Assembly (NCBI GenBank): GCA_019114745.1
Contig: DXEY01000101.1
Coordinates: 1 to 25,293, forward strand
Reading direction: 5' to 3'
Length of the DNA: 25,293 nucleotides
Source: Candidatus Mediterraneibacter colneyensis
Lineage (GTDB): Bacteria; Bacillota; Clostridia; Lachnospirales; Lachnospiraceae
Position 1 is the first letter of the stretch. Each line of letters opens with the position of its first letter. Shown one piece after another: positions 7,444-15,176 of this stretch. Made by a program: the position numbers and the translations under genes. Below the pieces are notes generated by a model, which saw nothing but the letters and a program-made list of their open reading frames with translations, was not told the origin of the DNA and did no database searches.

Positions 7444-9057
7444 ATGGCAGTAAAATATGTATTCGTTACCGGAGGAGTTGTATCCGGACTCGGAAAAGGC
7501 ATCACTGCGGCATCTCTCGGCAGGCTCTTAAAAGCCCGGGGATATACCGTTACCATGCAGAAATTTGACCCTTATATCAATATCGACCCCGGCACGATGA
7601 ACCCGGTTCAGCACGGGGAAGTCTTCGTCACAGACGACGGAGCCGAGACCGACCTGGATCTTGGACACTACGAGCGTTTTATCGATGAGAGCCTTACAAA
7701 AAATTCCAATGTCACTACCGGAAAGATCTACTGGTCCGTGCTCCAGAAAGAGCGCCGCGGCGACTTCGGCGGGGGAACCGTACAGGTCATCCCCCATATT
7801 ACGAATGAGATCAAGAGCAGGTTCTACCGAAACCCCGCCGCGTCTGACACAGAGATCGCCATCATCGAAGTGGGCGGGACTGTCGGAGATATTGAGAGCC
7901 AGCCGTTCCTGGAATCCATCCGACAGTTCCAGCACGAAAAGGGACCGGAAAATGTGATCCTCATCCACGTCACCCTGATCCCCTATCTGAAGGCGTCACA
8001 GGAGATGAAAACAAAGCCGACCCAGGCCAGTGTAAAAGAACTGCAGGGAATGGGGATCCAGCCGGATATCATCGTATGCCGGTCAGAATATCCTCTGGAT
8101 GCAGGCATGAAAGACAAGATCTCTCTGTTCTGCAACCTGCCGGCGAGCCATGTCCTCCAGAATCTGGATGTGGAATACCTCTACGAGGCTCCCCTGGCAA
8201 TGGAGAAAGAGCATCTGGCCCAGGTCGTCTGCGAGTGCCTTCATCTGGACTGCCCGGAACCGGATCTCAGGGACTGGACAGAAATGGTCGAGAAACTCCG
8301 CCACCCGACCCAGAAGGTCACCGTGGCTCTGGTCGGCAAGTACATCCAGCTCCACGACGCATACATCAGCGTAGTCGAGGCGCTCAAACACGGCGGCATC
8401 TACTCTCACACCACCGTCAACATCAAGTGGATCGATTCCGAGACTGTGACCGAAGAAAATGTTGAAGAACTGTTTTCTGACGTAAGCGGCATCCTTGTGC
8501 CCGGCGGATTCGGTCACAGAGGAATCGACGGGAAGCTTCTCGCCATCGAGTACGCGCGCACGCACAACGTTCCGTTCCTCGGCCTGTGTCTCGGCATGCA
8601 GCTTGCCATCGTCGAATTTGCCCGGAATGTAGTCGGCTACAACGACGCGCACAGCATGGAGTTGAAACCCGACACAACTCACCCGGTCATCCATATCATG
8701 GAGGATCAGATCGGCGTAGAGGACATCGGAGGCACGCTCCGGCTCGGCGCCTACCCATGCATACTGAAAGAGGGCTCTCTGGCGGAACGGCTGTACGGTA
8801 CAGGAGAGATCAGCGAGCGCCACCGCCACCGCTATGAAGTGAATAATGATTACCGGGAAGATCTTGAGAGATGCGGCATGTCGCTCTGCGGCCTGTCCCC
8901 GGACAGCCGGATCGTAGAAATGATCGAGATCCCTTCCCACCCGTGGTTCATCGCCACACAGGCTCACCCCGAGCTCAAATCCAGGCCCAACCGTCCTCAC
9001 CCTCTGTTTAAAGGATTCGTTGAAGCCGCGCTTAACAGACAGAATAATAAGGAATAA
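7444..9057 (+). CDS. pyrG: CTP synthase
   Basis: PyrG aminates UTP to CTP using ATP and ammonia from glutamine, the last step of de novo pyrimidine ribonucleotide synthesis. The 537-residue length is typical. The N-terminal synthase domain (about 1-270) opens with the P-loop GGVVSGLGKG (10-19) and carries the substrate region around 38-75. The C-terminal class I glutaminase has the oxyanion loop PGGFGHRG (353-360), the nucleophile Cys382 in GLCLGMQ, and the His508/Glu510 pair. An AGGAGG-type site precedes the ATG. The gene has its own promoter and a hairpin-bearing leader, and ends in a terminator that overlaps the convergent dus gene. Confidence 0.98.
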   Translation: MAVKYVFVTGGVVSGLGKGITAASLGRLLKARGYTVTMQKFDPYINIDPGTMNPVQHGEVFVTDDGAETDLDLGHYERFIDESLTKNSNVTTGKIYWSVLQKERRGDFGGGTVQVIPHITNEIKSRFYRNPAASDTEIAIIEVGGTVGDIESQPFLESIRQFQHEKGPENVILIHVTLIPYLKASQEMKTKPTQASVKELQGMGIQPDIIVCRSEYPLDAGMKDKISLFCNLPASHVLQNLDVEYLYEAPLAMEKEHLAQVVCECLHLDCPEPDLRDWTEMVEKLRHPTQKVTVALVGKYIQLHDAYISVVEALKHGGIYSHTTVNIKWIDSETVTEENVEELFSDVSGILVPGGFGHRGIDGKLLAIEYARTHNVPFLGLCLGMQLAIVEFARNVVGYNDAHSMELKPDTTHPVIHIMEDQIGVEDIGGTLRLGAYPCILKEGSLAERLYGTGEISERHRHRYEVNNDYREDLERCGMSLCGLSPDSRIVEMIEIPSHPWFIATQAHPELKSRPNRPHPLFKGFVEAALNRQNNKE

Positions 9058-9066
9058 AGCAGAGAA

Positions 9067-9113
9067 AGAGACCGGCAGCCCCGCAAATCAGGGTCTGCCG
9101 ATCTCTTCTTTTT
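9067..9113 (+). terminator. pyrG terminator overlapping the dus 3' end
   Basis: AGAGACCGGCAG (9067-9078) pairs with CTGCCGATCTCT (9095-9106) with a single C-A mismatch. CCC and GGG add pairs inside. A T-rich stretch TTCTTTTT follows to 9113. It begins 10 nt after the pyrG stop. Its 3' arm and T tract are also the last codons of the convergent dus gene, which stops at 9088. The same stem with a poorer T run may serve dus. Confidence 0.7.
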
Positions 9114-10029
9114 CAAACAGTTCTGCGACGATCTCCTCATAGACCGCACACCGCTCCGCTTTCTTGATCTTTTTGTAATATTTCCTGCTGTCTGTAAACG
9201 CCGGGGCAAGATAAAACCAGAGTTCCTTCATCTTATACAGGATCGTCCGGTCTCCGGACATCTCCCGGCAGTACCCGGCATACAGCAGGTCGTGGAACCG
9301 TCTCAGTTCTTCTTTCCGCATTTTTCCTCCGCCTCCGAGTTCCCTCCCGAGAGCGGGATCTGCCAGAACTCCCCTGCCCGTCATAACACATTCCACACCG
9401 GGGCAGGCGCCCTGGAATCTTTCAAAATCTTCCACTGTAAAAATATCACCGTTGTAACACACCGGATTTCTGCTCTTCTGATACATCTCTTTGAACAGTC
9501 CGAGATTCGGAGTATTCTTATAGAAGTCTTTCTGAAGCCTGGGATGGATGATCAGCTCCCTGAGCGGATACTTATTATAGATCTCAAGAAGCCTGTCAAA
9601 CTCTCCCGGATCTTCCATGCCAATCCTCGTCTTTACCGAGATCCCCACATCACATTTCTCAAAGATCTCACCGAGAAACATATCCAGCTGATCAGGGTAC
9701 GCCAGGAATCCGGCTCCTCTCCCTTTGGACACGACGGTCCTGGACGGGCAGCCGAGATTCAGGTTGATCTCTTCATATCCGAACTCCCTGAGTTTCCGGG
9801 CCGTCCGTATAAAGTCATCCGCCCGGTTCGTCAGGATTTGCGGAACCGCATACATGCCGGCATTATTCTCGGGCGAGATATCCTTCTTCTCCCTGGAACT
9901 GAAATGTCCCATCTGGTTAGGGCGTATAAACGGTATAAAATATTTATCAAATCCGCCGAAACATTCGTACAGGGCGCTCCGGAATATCCATCCCGTGATC
10001 CCCTCCAATGGCGCCAGATATCGTTTCAT
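9088..10029 (-). CDS. tRNA-dihydrouridine synthase family protein
   Basis: This 313-residue protein is an FMN-dependent Dus enzyme that reduces uridine to dihydrouridine in the tRNA D-loop. It begins with the family motif YLAPLEGITG (4-13). The active-site cysteine Cys94 lies in LNLGCPSRTV (90-99), followed by the G-rich turn GRGAG. KTRIG in the barrel and VMTGRGVLADP later bind FMN phosphate. The C-terminal part is the helical tRNA-binding domain. It is on the short side for a Dus and resembles the group found in clostridia beside unrelated genes. It is convergent with pyrG and divergent from the ABC exporter gene. Which uridine it modifies cannot be read from the sequence. Confidence 0.93.
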   Translation of the reverse strand: MKRYLAPLEGITGWIFRSALYECFGGFDKYFIPFIRPNQMGHFSSREKKDISPENNAGMYAVPQILTNRADDFIRTARKLREFGYEEINLNLGCPSRTVVSKGRGAGFLAYPDQLDMFLGEIFEKCDVGISVKTRIGMEDPGEFDRLLEIYNKYPLRELIIHPRLQKDFYKNTPNLGLFKEMYQKSRNPVCYNGDIFTVEDFERFQGACPGVECVMTGRGVLADPALGRELGGGGKMRKEELRRFHDLLYAGYCREMSGDRTILYKMKELWFYLAPAFTDSRKYYKKIKKAERCAVYEEIVAELFEKEEIGRP

Positions 10030-10066
10030 CTCTCATTTCTCCCGTAAAACTGTCTTTTCGCAGGCC

Positions 10067-10083
10067 GCGGCGCTGTCCGCCGC
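10067..10083 (-). other. GC-only hairpin in the dus leader
   Basis: GCGGCG (10067-10072) pairs perfectly with CGCCGC (10078-10083) around a five-base loop, 38 bp upstream of the dus start. No T run follows on the minus strand, so it is not a good terminator. It may simply shape the 5' untranslated region of dus. Confidence 0.4.
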
Positions 10084-10101
10084 AAAACATACACTCCTAC
10101 G

Positions 10102-10128
10102 TTATTACAGGAGAGAACTTCTTGTCAA
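10102..10128 (-). promoter_or_regulatory. Possible dus promoter sharing its -35 with the ABC gene
   Basis: On the minus strand a perfect TTGACA (10128-10123) is followed by TAATAA (10107-10102), preceded by TG as in extended -10 elements. The spacer is only 15 bp, shorter than ideal, so the call is tentative. The -35 overlaps that of the divergent exporter promoter. Confidence 0.35.
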
Positions 10129-10150
10129 GCAGAAAATGATATGCTAAGAT
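10122..10150 (+). promoter_or_regulatory. Sigma-A promoter of the ABC exporter gene
   Basis: TTGTCA (10122-10127), a 17-bp spacer and TAAGAT (10145-10150) with an extended TGC before the -10 make a good sigma-A promoter. The start point near 10157 leaves a short leader of about 25 nt with the ribosome site GAGGTG at 10171-10176. Confidence 0.65.
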
Positions 10151-10181
10151 TGTCGGGTAGAAATCAAAATGAGGTGATAAC

Positions 10182-11903
10182 ATGCACACGATCCGAAAGT
10201 TTATAGATTATTACGCACCGTATAAAACGGTTTTTTTTATTGATCTTATCTGCGCGGCGGTGATCAGTATCGTCGACCTTGCCTATCCGCAGATCCTCAG
10301 GACAATGACCAGCACGCTGTTCACAAAAGACAGCGGCGTGATCCTGAGAGCGCTCCCCTGGCTGGCAGCCGGGCTGCTCGCCATGTACATTGTACAGAGC
10401 CTGTGCAAATATTACGTCAGTTACCAGGGGCATATGATGGGAGCAAATATGGAGCGGGACATGCGCCAGCAGCTCTTCGACCATTATGAGAAGCTTTCCT
10501 TCTCCTACTACAGCCGGAACAATTCAGGACAGATGATGAGTAAGCTCGTATCCGACCTGTTCGACATTGCCGAATTTGCCCATCACGGTCCGGAGAACCT
10601 TTTCATCTCCGTCGTCAAGATCATCGGCTCCTTCATATTTTTATTCCTGATCAACTGGAGGCTGGCGCTTCCCCTGGCAGCGCTCGTTCTCTGTATGTTC
10701 CTCTTCTCCATGCGCCAGAACCGGAGAATGCAGGAGACGTTCATGGAGAACCGGAGAAAGATCGGAGATGTAAACTCAAGCCTGCAGGATACGCTGGCAG
10801 GCATCCGGGTCGTACAGTCCTTTACAAACGAAGACATCGAGCGCAGAAAATTCAAAAAGAGCAACCATGCATTTCTCCTGTCAAAACGGGACAATTACAA
10901 ATGTATGGGGAATTTCATGGGATGGAACCTCTTCTTCCAGGGTCTGATGTATCTGGTGACTCTGGTGTACGGCGGCTATCTCATCGCCGGAGGCATGATG
11001 AATGTCACCGACCTCGCGATGTACGCCCTCTATATCGGAATCTTTATCAGCCCGATCCAGATCCTCGTCGAACTGATCGAGATGATGCAGAAAGGACTGG
11101 CAGGATTCCGCCGTTTCCTGGACGTTATGGAGACAGAACCGGAGATTAAAGACGCCCCTGACGCCCGGCCTCTCGACAACGTGAAAGGCCATGTCTGCTA
11201 CGAGGATGTCTCCTTCCACTACAGCGACGATGATACCCCGGTGCTCTCCCACGTATCATTTGAGATACCGTCCGGAAAATCCATCGCCCTCGTCGGACCG
11301 TCCGGCAGCGGAAAGACAACGATCTGTTCCCTCCTGCCCCGTTTCTACGATGTAACAGGCGGACGGATCACAATTGACGGAAAAGACGTGCGCTCCCTGT
11401 CCCTCCAGAGCCTCCGCAGCCAGATCGGCATGGTACAGCAGGACGTCTATCTCTTTGCCGGAACAATCCGCGAAAATATCGCATACGGGAAGCCGGACGC
11501 ATCCATGGATGAGATCATCGAGGCGGCAAAACGAGCAAACATCCACGACTTTATCGAAGAGCTCCCGGACGGCTACGACACCTGTGTCGGAGAGCGTGGA
11601 GCCCGTCTCTCAGGAGGCCAGAAGCAGCGGATCTCAATTGCCCGCGTCTTTCTGAAAAATCCACCCATCCTCATCCTCGACGAAGCGACCAGCGCCCTGG
11701 ACAACGAGAGTGAGCGCTGGATCCAGCAGAGTCTGGAGGAACTCTCAAAAGACCGCACGACCATCACCATCGCGCACCGCCTGTCAACGATACGTGGCGC
11801 GGATGAGATCATCGTGATCACAGAGGACGGCATTGCGGAGCGCGGCACTCACGAATCACTGCTTGCGCAGAACGGCATCTACGCGCATTACTATAATCTG
11901 TAA
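10182..11903 (+). CDS. ABC exporter half-transporter (permease fused to ATPase)
   Basis: This 573-residue protein joins an exporter-type membrane domain (about 1-310, with hydrophobic segments near 17-38, 55-75, 140-175 and 248-300) to an ATP-binding domain. The ATPase part has Walker A GPSGSGKT (372-379), the Q-loop Gln419, the signature LSGGQKQR (476-483), Walker B ILILDE (496-501), the D-loop SALD and the switch His532. Such half-transporters work as homodimers, or as heterodimers when a partner gene is adjacent. There is no partner here, so a homodimer is likely. The family exports lipids, drugs or peptides, and the substrate cannot be predicted. The gene stands alone between a clear promoter and a terminator. 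Start ATG at 10182 follows GAGGTG. Confidence 0.93.
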   Translation: MHTIRKFIDYYAPYKTVFFIDLICAAVISIVDLAYPQILRTMTSTLFTKDSGVILRALPWLAAGLLAMYIVQSLCKYYVSYQGHMMGANMERDMRQQLFDHYEKLSFSYYSRNNSGQMMSKLVSDLFDIAEFAHHGPENLFISVVKIIGSFIFLFLINWRLALPLAALVLCMFLFSMRQNRRMQETFMENRRKIGDVNSSLQDTLAGIRVVQSFTNEDIERRKFKKSNHAFLLSKRDNYKCMGNFMGWNLFFQGLMYLVTLVYGGYLIAGGMMNVTDLAMYALYIGIFISPIQILVELIEMMQKGLAGFRRFLDVMETEPEIKDAPDARPLDNVKGHVCYEDVSFHYSDDDTPVLSHVSFEIPSGKSIALVGPSGSGKTTICSLLPRFYDVTGGRITIDGKDVRSLSLQSLRSQIGMVQQDVYLFAGTIRENIAYGKPDASMDEIIEAAKRANIHDFIEELPDGYDTCVGERGARLSGGQKQRISIARVFLKNPPILILDEATSALDNESERWIQQSLEELSKDRTTITIAHRLSTIRGADEIIVITEDGIAERGTHESLLAQNGIYAHYYNL

Positions 11904-11914
11904 ACAAAATCTCC

Positions 11915-11952
11915 ACCGGGGAAGCGGGTGCTGCGGCACTCTCCCCGGTTTT
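11915..11952. terminator. Bidirectional terminator between the ABC gene and sigE
   Basis: CCGGGGA (11916-11922) pairs with TCCCCGG (11942-11948). GGTGC and GCAC pair inside. TTTT follows on the plus strand, 12 bp after the exporter stop. On the minus strand the same stem is followed after a short gap by ATTTTGTTT, so it can also end sigE transcripts arriving from the other side. Confidence 0.7.
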
Positions 11953-11980
11953 CTGCAATTATGGCAATCCAGATCCCGGC

Positions 11981-12721
11981 TTACTCCCACCTTACCATTT
12001 CACGTTTCAGCCTCTGCATGATCTTTTTCTCCAGCCGTGAAATATATGACTGGGAGATCCCGAGAAGATCTGCCACTTCTTTCTGCGTCTTTTCACGCCC
12101 TTCCGGGTTATCCAGGCCAAATCTCATCTTCACGATCAGCTTTTCTCTGCTGTTCAGCTTATTGAGCGCCCGAACAAGCAGCTTTCTCTCCACCTCGTTT
12201 TCCAGATCCCGGTATATGGTATCCTCGTCCGTCCCCAGAATATCTGACAGGAGAAGTTCATTTCCGTCCCAGTCTACATTGAGGGGCTCGTCGATCGAAA
12301 CCTCAAGCTTTGTCTTGCTGTTCCGCCTCAGATACATAAGGATCTCATTTTCAATACACCGGGAGGCATAGGTAGCCAGCTTGATCTTTTTCGTCGGGTT
12401 AAATGTATTGATCGCCTTGATCAGCCCGATCGTCCCGATAGAGATCAGATCCTCCACTCCCACACCTGTATTATCAAATTTTTTCGCAATATATACGACC
12501 AGCCTGAGGTTATGTTCGATCAGAGTCTTCTTCGCCTCGCCGTCATCCTCTGTCCCCAGATTCTGGATCATCCTTTTTTCCTCTGCATCTTCGAGAGGAG
12601 GCGGAAGCACCTCTGTCCCGCCTATGTAATGTATTTCTTTTCCTGCACCGAATATCAGCCCTCTGATATCCGATAGAAACCGCATCCTGATCGGATGCGG
12701 AACTGCTGCGTTCGTCAACAT
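11981..12721 (-). CDS. sigE: Sporulation sigma factor SigE (pro-sigma-E)
   Basis: SigE directs early mother-cell gene expression during endospore formation. It is made as an inactive precursor and trimmed by SpoIIGA. From the start at 12721 the protein has 246 residues. A pro-region of about 30 residues comes before the conserved YIGG (32-35) and LPPPL (39-43). Region 2 follows (NLRLVVYIAKKF at 71-82, DLISIGTIGLIKA at 91-103, the tract ending YASRCIENEILMYLRR at 118-133). Region 4 has the helix-turn-helix TQKEVADLLGISQSYISRL (212-230). An upstream in-frame ATG at 12739 is less likely, because the AGGAGG at 12729-12734 lies inside it and is ideally spaced for 12721. The sigG gene that follows in Bacillus is absent, and an exporter gene is convergent instead. 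Confidence 0.97.
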   Translation of the reverse strand: MLTNAAVPHPIRMRFLSDIRGLIFGAGKEIHYIGGTEVLPPPLEDAEEKRMIQNLGTEDDGEAKKTLIEHNLRLVVYIAKKFDNTGVGVEDLISIGTIGLIKAINTFNPTKKIKLATYASRCIENEILMYLRRNSKTKLEVSIDEPLNVDWDGNELLLSDILGTDEDTIYRDLENEVERKLLVRALNKLNSREKLIVKMRFGLDNPEGREKTQKEVADLLGISQSYISRLEKKIMQRLKREMVRWE

Positions 12722-12728
12722 CTGGTCT

Positions 12729-12734
12729 CCTCCT
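12729..12734 (-). promoter_or_regulatory. sigE ribosome binding site that fixes its start
   Basis: A perfect AGGAGG on the minus strand lies 7 nt before the ATG at 12721. The alternative ATG at 12739 would place this site inside its own coding sequence and has no comparable site of its own. This decides the shorter SigE pro-region. Confidence 0.8.
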
Positions 12735-12751
12735 ATCATAATCTGCGTCTG

Positions 12752-13537
12752 TTATTCAGACAAAATCGCCGGATTCAGAATCATCCCATATTCTCCCTCA
12801 CGGGAAAGCCTCTCTTCCCCGATCCCGAGCAGCACGTTCCCGACCCACAGTTCCTCCTCCATGTGAATACACATTTTCCGGACACGGAATACTTTCATCA
12901 CAGAACTTCCGCCCACGCACCGGTAAGGGATTACCCGGAATCCTTTTTCCTTTTCAGGACACCCGGTTATCCCGGCGGCGGTCTCAGGCGAGACAACGCT
13001 CACCGGTTCCCCCGTAAGGAAATCTCTCAGGCGGTTCCCGGTATCGAGAAGCGCTCTTACCTCCACCTCTCCTGTCTCCGTATAAATCGTTACTCTGAGA
13101 ATATGTCTGCCTCTGTCATGCAGATATGCGATCGCTTTCCACAGTTTCAGGAACAGCAGACAGCCCAGGAAGGCTGCAAAATAAAATAGGCTCACATACC
13201 GCATATAAGGCCGGAATATCTGCATAAAACCTCCGAGAAATACCGCACAGACATACAGGAGTACCATCGCTTTTGCGAACTGAGACAGGCTCCGGATCTT
13301 AAGTCCTACAACCGCCATCAGACTGTTGACTGCCGTATGGTACAGAATGATTTCTACGATATCAGGCATAGGGATCAGAACCACGGCACAGGTCAGCAGG
13401 CTGCCAAGCCCGGCGCCCAGAAAAAGGCGCCCGTAAGGACATCTGCATTTCAGAATACGTGCCGTCAGAAACAGCAGAAGGCTGTCCATCATGAAATTTT
13501 CCAGGAAAAACACATCTATGTACAGTTCATAGTACAT
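12752..13537 (-). CDS. spoIIGA: Sigma-E factor-processing peptidase SpoIIGA
   Basis: SpoIIGA is the membrane-bound aspartic protease that removes the SigE pro-sequence after SpoIIR signals from the forespore. The 261 residues show about five membrane segments in the first half (roughly 5-28, 38-58, 60-78, 88-108, 115-135) and a soluble C-terminal protease domain. The catalytic aspartate Asp165 lies in ALLDTGNRL (162-170), the retropepsin-like motif of the family. The N-terminus MYYELYIDVFFLEN is characteristic. AAGGTGAG precedes the ATG at 13537. The stop is 30 bp before the sigE start, so the two form the spoIIG operon. Confidence 0.96.
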   Translation of the reverse strand: MYYELYIDVFFLENFMMDSLLLFLTARILKCRCPYGRLFLGAGLGSLLTCAVVLIPMPDIVEIILYHTAVNSLMAVVGLKIRSLSQFAKAMVLLYVCAVFLGGFMQIFRPYMRYVSLFYFAAFLGCLLFLKLWKAIAYLHDRGRHILRVTIYTETGEVEVRALLDTGNRLRDFLTGEPVSVVSPETAAGITGCPEKEKGFRVIPYRCVGGSSVMKVFRVRKMCIHMEEELWVGNVLLGIGEERLSREGEYGMILNPAILSE

Positions 13538-13574
13538 GTCTCACCTTCTTTCCTCCGGTTGCGATCCGGTGTTT

Positions 13575-13640
13575 ATTATATCTCTGCGGGTGATTGAAAT
13601 TTGTCAGATAATGACAGATAAGAAAAAATATGTTTCGACA
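13575..13640 (-). promoter_or_regulatory. spoIIG promoter with Spo0A box
   Basis: On the minus strand a consensus TATAAT (13580-13575) is preceded, after a 21-bp spacer, by CTGACA (13607-13602). A perfect 0A box TGTCGAA occurs at 13640-13634. A weaker box TGACAAA overlaps the -35. Bacillus subtilis spoIIG and spoIIE promoters also have sigma-A hexamers 21-22 bp apart and depend on phosphorylated Spo0A, so the same control is inferred. The start point would be near 13568, about 30 nt before spoIIGA. Confidence 0.66.
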
Positions 13641-13657
13641 TAAAAAGAATATGGAAA

Positions 13658-13685
13658 GACTCTGCGTGAATCCTCACGCAGAGTC
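13658..13685 (-). terminator. ftsZ terminator
   Basis: GACTCTGCGTGA (13658-13669) pairs perfectly over 12 bp with TCACGCAGAGTC (13674-13685) around the tetraloop ATCC. On the minus strand it is followed by TTT and, after a gap, another T-rich stretch. It begins about 33 bp after the ftsZ stop and separates ftsZ from the spoIIG promoter. The broken T run makes efficiency uncertain. Confidence 0.62.
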
Positions 13686-13717
13686 CTGTTCATTCAAATT
13701 ATAAGCCTGTCCCGGTC

Positions 13718-14884
13718 CTATTTCTTAAAGAAATCCGGAATCTTGATCGACTGTTCTTTTACATTGCTCGACGGTGTCCTCGGCTGAAGTGTCGGCATTG
13801 TGCCCCCCTGCGGTCTTGACGCGCCTTTTTCGCCGTCCAGACGGCTTCTCACCGGTGATTCACCGTTCGGAAGGATGGATCCGACTTTCTGCTGTCCTTC
13901 CAGCCTTGCCTTTAACTTGGAAGCGCTTCCTCCTACATTATGTAAGCCTGTGGCAATGACTGTGATCGTACATTCATCAGACTTCGTATCGTCATACATA
14001 GCACCAAAGATAATGCTTGCGCTCTCTCCGGCGAGCTCCTGTACATAATCAGCAGCATCTGAAGCATCCATAAGCGTAATATCACCGGATACATTGACGA
14101 TGACATTGGATGCACCCTGGATCGTCGTCTCAAGCAGCGGACTTGCAACCGCTTCTTTGACAGCCTCGAGCGCCTTGTCGTCGCCGCGTCCGGAACCAAT
14201 ACCGATGTGAGCGATACCCTTGTCCTTCATGACAGTCTGGATATCTGCGAAGTCAAGGTTGATCAGGGACGGTACATTGATCAGGTCTGTGATACCCTGG
14301 ATACCCTGCTGCAGTACCTCGTCCGCCTTTTTCAGTGCCTCCGGCATTGTCGTGCGTCTGTCAACGACTTCAAGCAGTTTGTCATTGGGGATCACGATGA
14401 TCGTATCTACATTTTCTTTTAATTTATCAATACCTGACAGCGCATTCTGCATCCTTGTCTTGGACTCAAAACGGAACGGTTTTGTAACCACGCCTACCGT
14501 CAGGGCTCCCTGCTCTTTCGCGATCCTTGCGATCACCGGAGCCGCACCTGTACCGGTACCGCCGCCCATACCGCAGGTGACAAATACCATGTCAGCACCT
14601 TTGAGGGCTGCTGAAATCTCTTCTGAACTTTCCTCAGCAGCTTTCTCACCAACCTCAGGCTGCGCGCCTGCGCCAAGACCTTTTGTGAGCTTCTCACCGA
14701 TCTGCATCAGTGTCGGTGCCTTGCAAAGCTGCAGCGCCTGCTTATCTGTATTCACTGCGATAAATTCCACGCCCGCGATCTGCTCATCGATCATACGGTT
14801 CACGGCGTTGTTACCGCCGCCGCCGACTCCGACAACAATTATTCTTGCGGCCGCTTCCGATTCGTTGGTTTTAATTTCTAACAA
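13718..14884 (-). CDS. ftsZ: Cell division protein FtsZ
   Basis: FtsZ is the tubulin-like GTPase that polymerises into the division ring. The 388 residues include the glycine-rich N-terminal loop GVGGGGNNAVNRM (19-31), the GTP-binding signature GGGTGTGAAP (107-116), the T7 synergy loop NLDFADIQTVM (209-219), a linker from about 325 to 375 and the C-terminal peptide IKIPDFFKK that binds partners such as SepF or FtsA. The start codon is TTG at 14884, with AGGAGG 8 nt upstream and no better ATG nearby. Its own promoter region separates it from ftsQ. No ftsA is present at this position, unlike in Bacillus subtilis. Confidence 0.98.
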   Translation of the reverse strand: MLEIKTNESEAAARIIVVGVGGGGNNAVNRMIDEQIAGVEFIAVNTDKQALQLCKAPTLMQIGEKLTKGLGAGAQPEVGEKAAEESSEEISAALKGADMVFVTCGMGGGTGTGAAPVIARIAKEQGALTVGVVTKPFRFESKTRMQNALSGIDKLKENVDTIIVIPNDKLLEVVDRRTTMPEALKKADEVLQQGIQGITDLINVPSLINLDFADIQTVMKDKGIAHIGIGSGRGDDKALEAVKEAVASPLLETTIQGASNVIVNVSGDITLMDASDAADYVQELAGESASIIFGAMYDDTKSDECTITVIATGLHNVGGSASKLKARLEGQQKVGSILPNGESPVRSRLDGEKGASRPQGGTMPTLQPRTPSSNVKEQSIKIPDFFKK

Positions 14885-14892
14885 GAGTATTT

Positions 14893-14898
14893 CCTCCT
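14893..14898 (-). promoter_or_regulatory. ftsZ ribosome binding site supporting a TTG start
   Basis: AGGAGG on the minus strand lies 8 nt before the TTG at 14884-14882. It leads directly into the conserved N-terminus LEIKTNESE, so the non-ATG start is well supported. Confidence 0.85.
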
Positions 14899-14957
14899 TT
14901 GTCGTCTTATTAATTGCTTATACATCCCTTTATTGAACGCTACAATTCAATAAGTAT

Positions 14958-14986
14958 ATAATAAAGTCTTTTTCGCAAATAATCAA
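14958..14986 (-). promoter_or_regulatory. Likely ftsZ promoter in an AT-rich stretch
   Basis: TTGATT (14986-14981), a 17-bp spacer and TATTAT (14963-14958) occur on the minus strand about 75 bp before ftsZ. The surrounding 14900-15035 is very AT-rich and holds further TATACT-like hexamers, so more than one start is possible. Confidence 0.45.
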
Positions 14987-15044
14987 TAGATTTTTTCCTA
15001 TTTTTCAGATTTTTTATACTATTTCCAATACTATCTAGCCATGC

Positions 15045-15105
15045 ACTCATATATTCATGAGCCCTGCTCAGGCTTGCCTGTGGCAGGGTACATGGAGATA
15101 TGAGT
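15045..15105. repeat. 61-nt imperfect hairpin between ftsQ and ftsZ
   Basis: Nested complementary blocks close this palindrome: ACTCATAT with ATATGAGT, CATG with CATG, CCCTG with CAGGG, and CAGG with CCTG around the loop CTTG. Small mismatched gaps lie between blocks. There is no T run on either side, so it is not a normal terminator. It adjoins the direct repeats at 15109-15232 and may belong to the same element. Confidence 0.7.
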
Positions 15106-15108
15106 ATA

Positions 15109-15164
15109 CGGCGTTTAGCCGGAGCGAGATGAAGCGTCAGCGCAATCGAGCTCGCATGGCGACT
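15109..15164. repeat. Direct repeat, copy 1 (56 bp)
   Basis: This G+C-rich unit begins CGGCGTTTAGCC and ends GCTCGCATGGCGACT. It matches copy 2 at 15177-15232 with five differences in 56 positions, at a 68-bp period. It lies in the 360-bp ftsQ-ftsZ gap and its base composition is unlike the AT-rich promoter region next to it. It contains the short stem CGGC-GTTTA-GCCG. Confidence 0.85.
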
Positions 15165-15176
15165 CCCATCCGTCCC

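Noticed and set aside
8083..9000. Minus-strand frame of 305 codons antisense to pyrG
   Set aside because: It is a shadow of pyrG, which has all catalytic motifs on the other strand.
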